From the NCBI RefSeq assembly GCF_021018805.1, contig NC_086249.1, positions 79,076,472 to 79,140,471 on the forward strand: a DNA stretch of 64,000 nucleotides, written 5' to 3'. The notes beneath the pieces are model-generated. The model saw only the letters and a list, made by a program, of their open reading frames with translations, did not search any database and was not told the origin of the DNA. The DNA is from Prinia subflava (Eukaryota > Chordata > Aves > Passeriformes > Cisticolidae). Within the stretch, counting starts at the first letter, position 1; each line of letters begins with the position of its first letter. The translations under genes were made by a program, and so were the position numbers. Below are positions 58,376 through 64,000 of this stretch, piece after piece.

Positions 58376-58476
58376 AGCCCTTTTTTGTCGTGGTTTTTTT
58401 TGGTATTTTTGGTTTTTGTTCTTTTTTTTGGTTTTTTTTTTTTTTTGGTTTTTTTTCTTTTTTTGTGTGTGTAATG
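58376..58476. repeat. T-rich low-complexity tract
   Basis: T runs of 4-16 separated by GG or single C/G. Read on the minus strand it gives a Lys-rich false ORF (58294-58482). Confidence 0.85.
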
Positions 58477-58479
58477 CAA

Positions 58480-61400
58480 CAATTCCTGTTAGTTAAAATA
58501 CCACCTAAAGAGTCAAAACAACGCAGTTTTCTATCTGATCACTATAATAAGCACATGCTATAAATATTGAATAAAGTTCTGTGAGGAAACAGTCCCCTTG
58601 ATATATAGATCTCTGAGTTATGCCTCTAGGTTTAGCAGTAAATTAAGTGAAAGGAAGTGCTGGCTAGCCACTGAAAACAGAGTGTTAGGAGTGAGTAGTT
58701 TCTGTATCTGGTCCAGTTACCAGTTCACTCTGTACTTCAGAAGAGTGATTTCAACTCTCAGTATCTGTAAAATCAGAAATGTGCTAATATTTTCTGTCCT
58801 CTTGGGCCCACAGAGGATTCTTTGAAAAATCCACAACACACTGAAATACATGTAAATCATAACTACTGAAAAACTGTGGCCAGTATGGGAATGGACCTAT
58901 GAAGACCTGAAGTAAGTTGGCCATTAACCACATTTCAGTCAACTCTTTCTACTCAGAGACCATTCTGCTTAAAGGGGCTTGAAGAGTGTGTTCCAACCAA
59001 GGCTCCCAGGGCTGCAGCTGGAGGGCTATATGGTCAGCCAGGAGATGTGCTGGTCTTGTCTCTTCCAGCCCACCTGAAGGGAGGCTCTGGACATCTGCAG
59101 TCAGCTTCAATCCCCAGCTCTCACCCCATTTTCCCCGCCTGCTTTCTGCTGCCCAACAAATATATGGTTGGGCATGGGGTATATAAGTTGAAGGACAAAG
59201 ATCAGAAATTCAGAGAGGCTGACTCTTTAACTTTAGCTTAAATGTGCCACTGCAGCTGGATGAAGTTTAATCCCTACTGGTGGCTCCAAAAGTTTCCAGC
59301 TGCAGGATTTCCCTCAGCATTTTTTTCCTAGTCAGAATGTAACCTACCAATTTTTACCTTTAAAGGCCAAGGAGGAACAACCAAGCAGAAAAAAAAAAAT
59401 CCATCCATCCATCCACCCATCTCTCCATGCATGCATGCATCCATCCAGCCATCTTAACTACAAAGATACCACTTCTGGCTCAGCTTGTTCCCTAGCTGCT
59501 AATCACTAGAAAATATGAGAGTGTGTCAGAGAACAACGGCTGGATTTTTTGGCTATGTAATTTTTCCTAAACATCTGCTATTAGTCACCATCAGCAGCAA
59601 GAGTCTGGAGGGATGTTGGTATTATCCAGTATGACCATTCTTGTATTTTGATATTATGTTCTGATAATTTGGCCTTATACAGCCTCAGAAAGTCAAGACA
59701 TGGTAATGTCTGGGCAAAAGGGCATGAATCAAACATTGCTGTCAAAGCCCATTCACTAATATTTTGGAATAAGCACATAATAAAAATGATGAAGAATCCA
59801 CCCTTCAGCTTGGCTGTTTGCTGCAAATATTATAAGGGTATTAAACTAAACAATGGCTTGTACTCATCTGGCTCTCCAGATGTTTTCTATGACTCTTATT
59901 TTCTATCAATCAGTTAACCACGGTTTTTGCTTTCCTTAGCAATGTATTTCCAAATCACAATCAAAGAAACTAACGGCAAATAATAAGGGCTAGATTGTAT
60001 TTGATTGCTGCTAGTTGCTCATGGGAAAGGAAACTGCAAGAAGCTCTGCCAATCCTTCACCCTGGCAGACCAGCCAGGAGCGTTTCCAGCCCACTGACCG
60101 CCCCCGCAGTGCGCTCCGTGCCAAAGGGGCTGAGCAGCGGCCCCGTCTGATGGGAGACCCTATGCCCGGCAGTGGAGGGAGACGAGCCCGATTGCTGTAT
60201 GGGACAGGAGATACAGAATAATTTATTTCTCTTTCCACTCAGCCCTTTGTTACAGCCTGCCCAGCTCACTCAGAGATACAGCAGGCTTCAGTCATTTGGA
60301 GTTTATCAGTGGGTGTTTTTAGCCCGGCTCCATGAGGAAGCACAGCTCATATAATTGCTCTGTGTGTGTGTGTGCGCACACAGTTGTCTAAAAACTTTTG
60401 TGCTCTTGTACCCATCGGGTAATTGTAGCTGAACCTAGCAGAAAGGTAGAGGTTCCAGAGATAATCAAGTTGGTAAGTTTTTGCGAATATAGAAAACTGA
60501 GGAGTTTTTCTACTGATGGAAAGACTGCAGCCCACGCTCAGTTCTCATTTGACACACAGAGAATCCACTTGGGAAAGAGACTGGATGTATGTGAAGGAAA
60601 GCTTCAGTCAGAGCTTATACCTTATTACATATAAGGGAATCCAGTCTGCAGCCAAGGCTTCTCTCCCCTATGGATTCTCCAGTGTCTGATAAGAGCAGAA
60701 TTCACAGTGCAGCAATAGTATAATTCATTTAAAATGTCAGTCAGCCATGAAACACTAACTCCATTGGAAACTAGGCTTCCGGAATAATTCTGGTATTCAT
60801 GGAAATACTTGTTCCCTCACATACTGCAAAGCTCCAGGAGGAATTATGGGTGTTTCTCCATTGCTTCTAGTCTCCATGCTAGCTCTCTCAGAACTATCTC
60901 TGCCCAACAGTAGACTGGGTCTTTCTAGCGGCCATAGCCTCTAGAGACTTCAGAGAGGAAAGTTGTACTTCACTTCTTCCCCCAGAGCCAGGCTCATCAA
61001 GCATAACTTGTCTGAAGAACCTTATTCACAAAAGAGCTCCCCATTCCCTTTTAGGTACAGAAGGGTAAAAAAAAAAATCTAATAAAAAAAAAAAAAAGGC
61101 CAGCTTTCTCAATGGCTTCCTGGCCAGAAAGAATTGCTGGCTGCTGAGCGCTTGTGGAAAAATGCTCTATTGAGAAGTGTAAATGAGAATGGAATCTTTC
61201 TGAAAATCTGGATCCAACAGGGACTATTGGCACTTGAAAGTTTGGCCCTCATTTCTTTTGAAATACGTAGCTCTTAAATGAGCAAAACCAGAAGTGATTT
61301 TTCAAAAGTCTCCTGCCTTTATTTCCCCTTATTCCCAGGTACCACTGAGAACACTTGTGGTATTGATATCAGGCATTATGCTCAAACCAGGAAAAAAAGA

Positions 61401-64000
61401 AAAGAACACATTTCAGTTGCCTGAGTGCTCAGGTTTCCTCTAGATACTGTTTTAATAACAGATTCATTAGGAAATTCCCCAATTATTTGTATTGTCTTCC
61501 CATGTTAAAAGACAGAATGTGATTTCTTAATTTCAATATTATTATTGAATAGGGATAGCTATTCCCTGCAGAATGAATGGATTATTCCAATCCACTCAGG
61601 GATCAGCATTATTTCCGGCTGTTACATTTCCCTGGGAATGCATACTAATGTCATGATAGGTATTTGACAGTGGTATTAAAAAGTAAGAAAGTAGAGAGAC
61701 ATATCAAGTCATTCGATTAGTGATAAAGAGCGAGTGGGAGATCAGCACCTGGAAACACATGCAAGTTCTCCCGTCAGAGAGAATCCCATGTAAAATGTAA
61801 CAATTCTGACACCCGATCTTGGCAGAATGTTAAGTCAGTGCTGATTTGTCACAGATCTGCATGGGAGCAGGGCTTCAATGACAAAGAAAGCAAAATTTAC
61901 TTTCCATATAGCTACACAGTGCTGTTTGACTTCAATAGGTGTTGCAAATACATGCTGGGAGTTAAACTCTTGTTCTGCTAAAAGTCAGGGTTGCAGGAGA
62001 TTGCACTGAGATTGTAGGCAGGACAGATCAGACATTACACAAGCAAGAAGGAAATACAAAACTTGGAGAATTAACATATATTGTCACATTCTATTAAGGT
62101 TTTCTGTAGGGCTAGATCAGATTAAATGCATTGAATCACAGTCATCTTACAGCATATGAAAATATTGTCATGGATAGAATTTTTCATTAGTGAATAAAAT
62201 GCAGAATAATGAACAGTAGACAAAAAAGACAGAAGATGTAAAGCCAATCAAAGGAAGGGCAGATGTTTAAAAAGTCTTTTGCTATTCAGGATTGTGATCC
62301 AACAAAAGCAATTATGTTTCTGCTTTCTCAATTTCAAAACAGCAGAAAAGAGCTTTGAGGTTTTTCCAGTGCTTATGGTCTATCTCCACACTGTTAACTG
62401 AACAGAAGGTAACATAATACCAAACATAGCCAAAGGCAACTGATTCCATGCAAAGCTTATAATTTGGGACATCCAGTGAGTTAAAGGGGATCATAATCAA
62501 GAAGGAGATAGATATATATATTCAAAAATTGCCAAAGAAATCTATAAGAAGCCTAATTAAACTCTCTTATAAATCTGGAAGAGGAATCATAAAAAGAAAA
62601 CGAAATCAGTGCCTACAGGTGGAAATTTCACTTGGTAACTGCCCTCTGTACTCATGAGAAAGATAATGTGTGGAATTTTGTTGAGTAATGACTGGCATGT
62701 GACTGCAGAAAAACAATAGATTCTCTTGGCAAAATACTGATTGTTATTTTTGCTCAAAATTTTATTGTGTTATTTTTGAATGGATAAATATCTGAGCTGT
62801 AATTATAAATACAGTCTACCACATTTCTTCTCCAGTATCCCTAGCCATGCACCTAAACAAAAGTAAGTGAGGCTGAATATGGCAATCTTCACTGAACACA
62901 GTATATGTAGGGGCCAATATGCAATAGAAGAGAGAGGAACATGACACAATAGCAAGGAAAAAGATTCTCTATTCAGTCATTCCGTATTGTGAGAGAAAAA
63001 CTTTCTTAACAATACAGCACTCTTCCTGTATTACCTGATGCAGGTCTGATGTAAAGAGATGTTTGCTAGTCAGAGTAGCACCCTAATAAAAATGGTGAAA
63101 ATCACATTTCACCCTTTGCAGTAGTCATACAACTTATTAAAACTGTGCCATTGAAAGTGGTCTGCGGTGAGACACAAACACATGCAGCCATAGAATAGAA
63201 AGTTGTTGAAGTCCCTGGAATTTTTGCCAGGGACTTCAGTGGGACTGAGATTTTTTCCTATACGGTTTGTCTCCTCTTTCTCTGATTCTTATTCTGTTGT
63301 GCTATTCAAACAACACAGAATGCTTTCCTCTTCCTTGGCTCTCTCACCAAGGGAGGAGGAGGAGGCATAAAATCTCCTTTTTGCAGGTAAGTGGGTAGAA
63401 CTTCTTCAAGGCACCATAAGATGAATCTGAGCACGATCCCAAAGAGTCTCTTACATGCCTAAAATACAACTTAGGCAAGGTCTGAAGGTCACACAAAAAT
63501 TCCTGCCAACCTCGATTAGGTGTTTCCCAGGCACGTATGTTGCTGGGTGTCACTTCCTTAGGTGCCCACTACAGACCTACTTTATGTGTCCAGCCCCTCC
63601 CATCCACAGCCAGCTCAAGTGAAAAGGAGTGTAACCCTTCTGCAGGCAGAGGAGTTGGGGGCCTGCTTTCCCATGTAGCAGAAAGTGCTAAGGTACAGTG
63701 AAAGCAAGGACAAAGCCTGGAGCAGGTCCTGAGGGTTCAGGAGAACAAGACTCTCAGTCTTGCCAGAGGAGTAAAGAATGAGAGGCACCAATTGCTTCCC
63801 CAAAACACAGGCTTCTGCCTTATTGTCCTGGTCTCTGTTTGAAGTAAAGTAATGCTATCATGTTTTTGTTTGGTTTGGATTGGGTTTGGGGGGTATTTTT
63901 TTGTAACATGTGGCAGAAAAGGCCACAGCCTGCTTAACATTTTGAACTGGGCCTGCTACAGGGATACATAGTTAAACCATTCCTATTTCCTTCCACAAGC
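58480..64000. other. Intergenic, no gene seen
   Basis: AT-rich unique DNA to the window edge. Small features: an ATCC/ATGC repeat at 59399-59453, a GT repeat near 60361-60374 and A runs near 61066 and 61085-61097. The part at 61590-61680 is unique and reads like a possible conserved element. All ORFs are under 90 codons with no domain. Confidence 0.55.
59399..59453. repeat. (CATC)n/(CATG)n microsatellite
   Basis: Imperfect ATCC units, then GCAT units, then ATCC again. Confidence 0.85.

Noticed and set aside
1..64000. CRISPR arrays, bacterial operons, tRNA or rRNA genes
   Set aside because: No direct-repeat/spacer arrays, no compact ORF organisation and no tRNA A/B box pairs were seen; the DNA is vertebrate.

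Overview
The window is vertebrate nuclear DNA, almost certainly from a bird. It carries CR1 LINE 3' ends of avian type (near 1.3 kb, and a tail-to-tail pair near 54.4 kb). It has low transposon density, many short GC-rich CpG islands and long homopolymer and microsatellite tracts. Only one protein-coding gene can be supported: the intronless class III POU transcription factor POU3F3 (BRN1), + strand, CDS 31404-32723, 439 residues. The rest is non-coding flank of the gene-desert type that surrounds developmental regulators.

Layout. 1-18.4 kb: AT-rich, non-coding; one CR1 fragment, a possible conserved block with a 14-bp hairpin at 8240-8278, and simple repeats. 18.5-30.3 kb: AT-rich stretches that look slowly evolving, alternating with CpG islands (about 18.8-19.5, 22.5-22.7, 25.9-26.3, 27.3-27.6 and 28.8-30.3 kb). 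The last of these runs into the POU3F3 promoter (two CCAAT boxes and a TATA box). 30.3-31.4 kb: a leader with four upstream ORFs, including one that is Met plus eleven His and two that both encode Met-Tyr-Ser, followed by a second, better TATA box that would give a leader lacking all four. 31.4-32.7 kb: POU3F3 CDS inside a CpG island. 32.7-37.0 kb: probable long AU-rich 3' UTR with several candidate poly(A) signals, the last at 37001. 37.2-48.3 kb: a second series of CpG islands with no credible ORF, plus candidate enhancers with POU octamer sites. 48.3-64 kb: ordinary AT-rich intergenic DNA, the CR1 pair, and an 880-bp homopyrimidine pentanucleotide satellite (57325-58204).

How it may work together. 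The product binds octamer-type DNA (ATGCAAAT). I found seven perfect octamers by eye, two of them exactly 1 bp from an E-box, which would fit auto- or cross-regulation by POU III and proneural bHLH factors. In mammals the same locus carries the linc-Brn1/PANTR non-coding RNAs on both sides of POU3F3, so the ORF-free CpG islands are plausible starts of bird counterparts. The most original signal is the leader: a uORF cluster that promoter choice would include or remove. Conservation, transcription and binding are inferences; nothing was aligned or searched.
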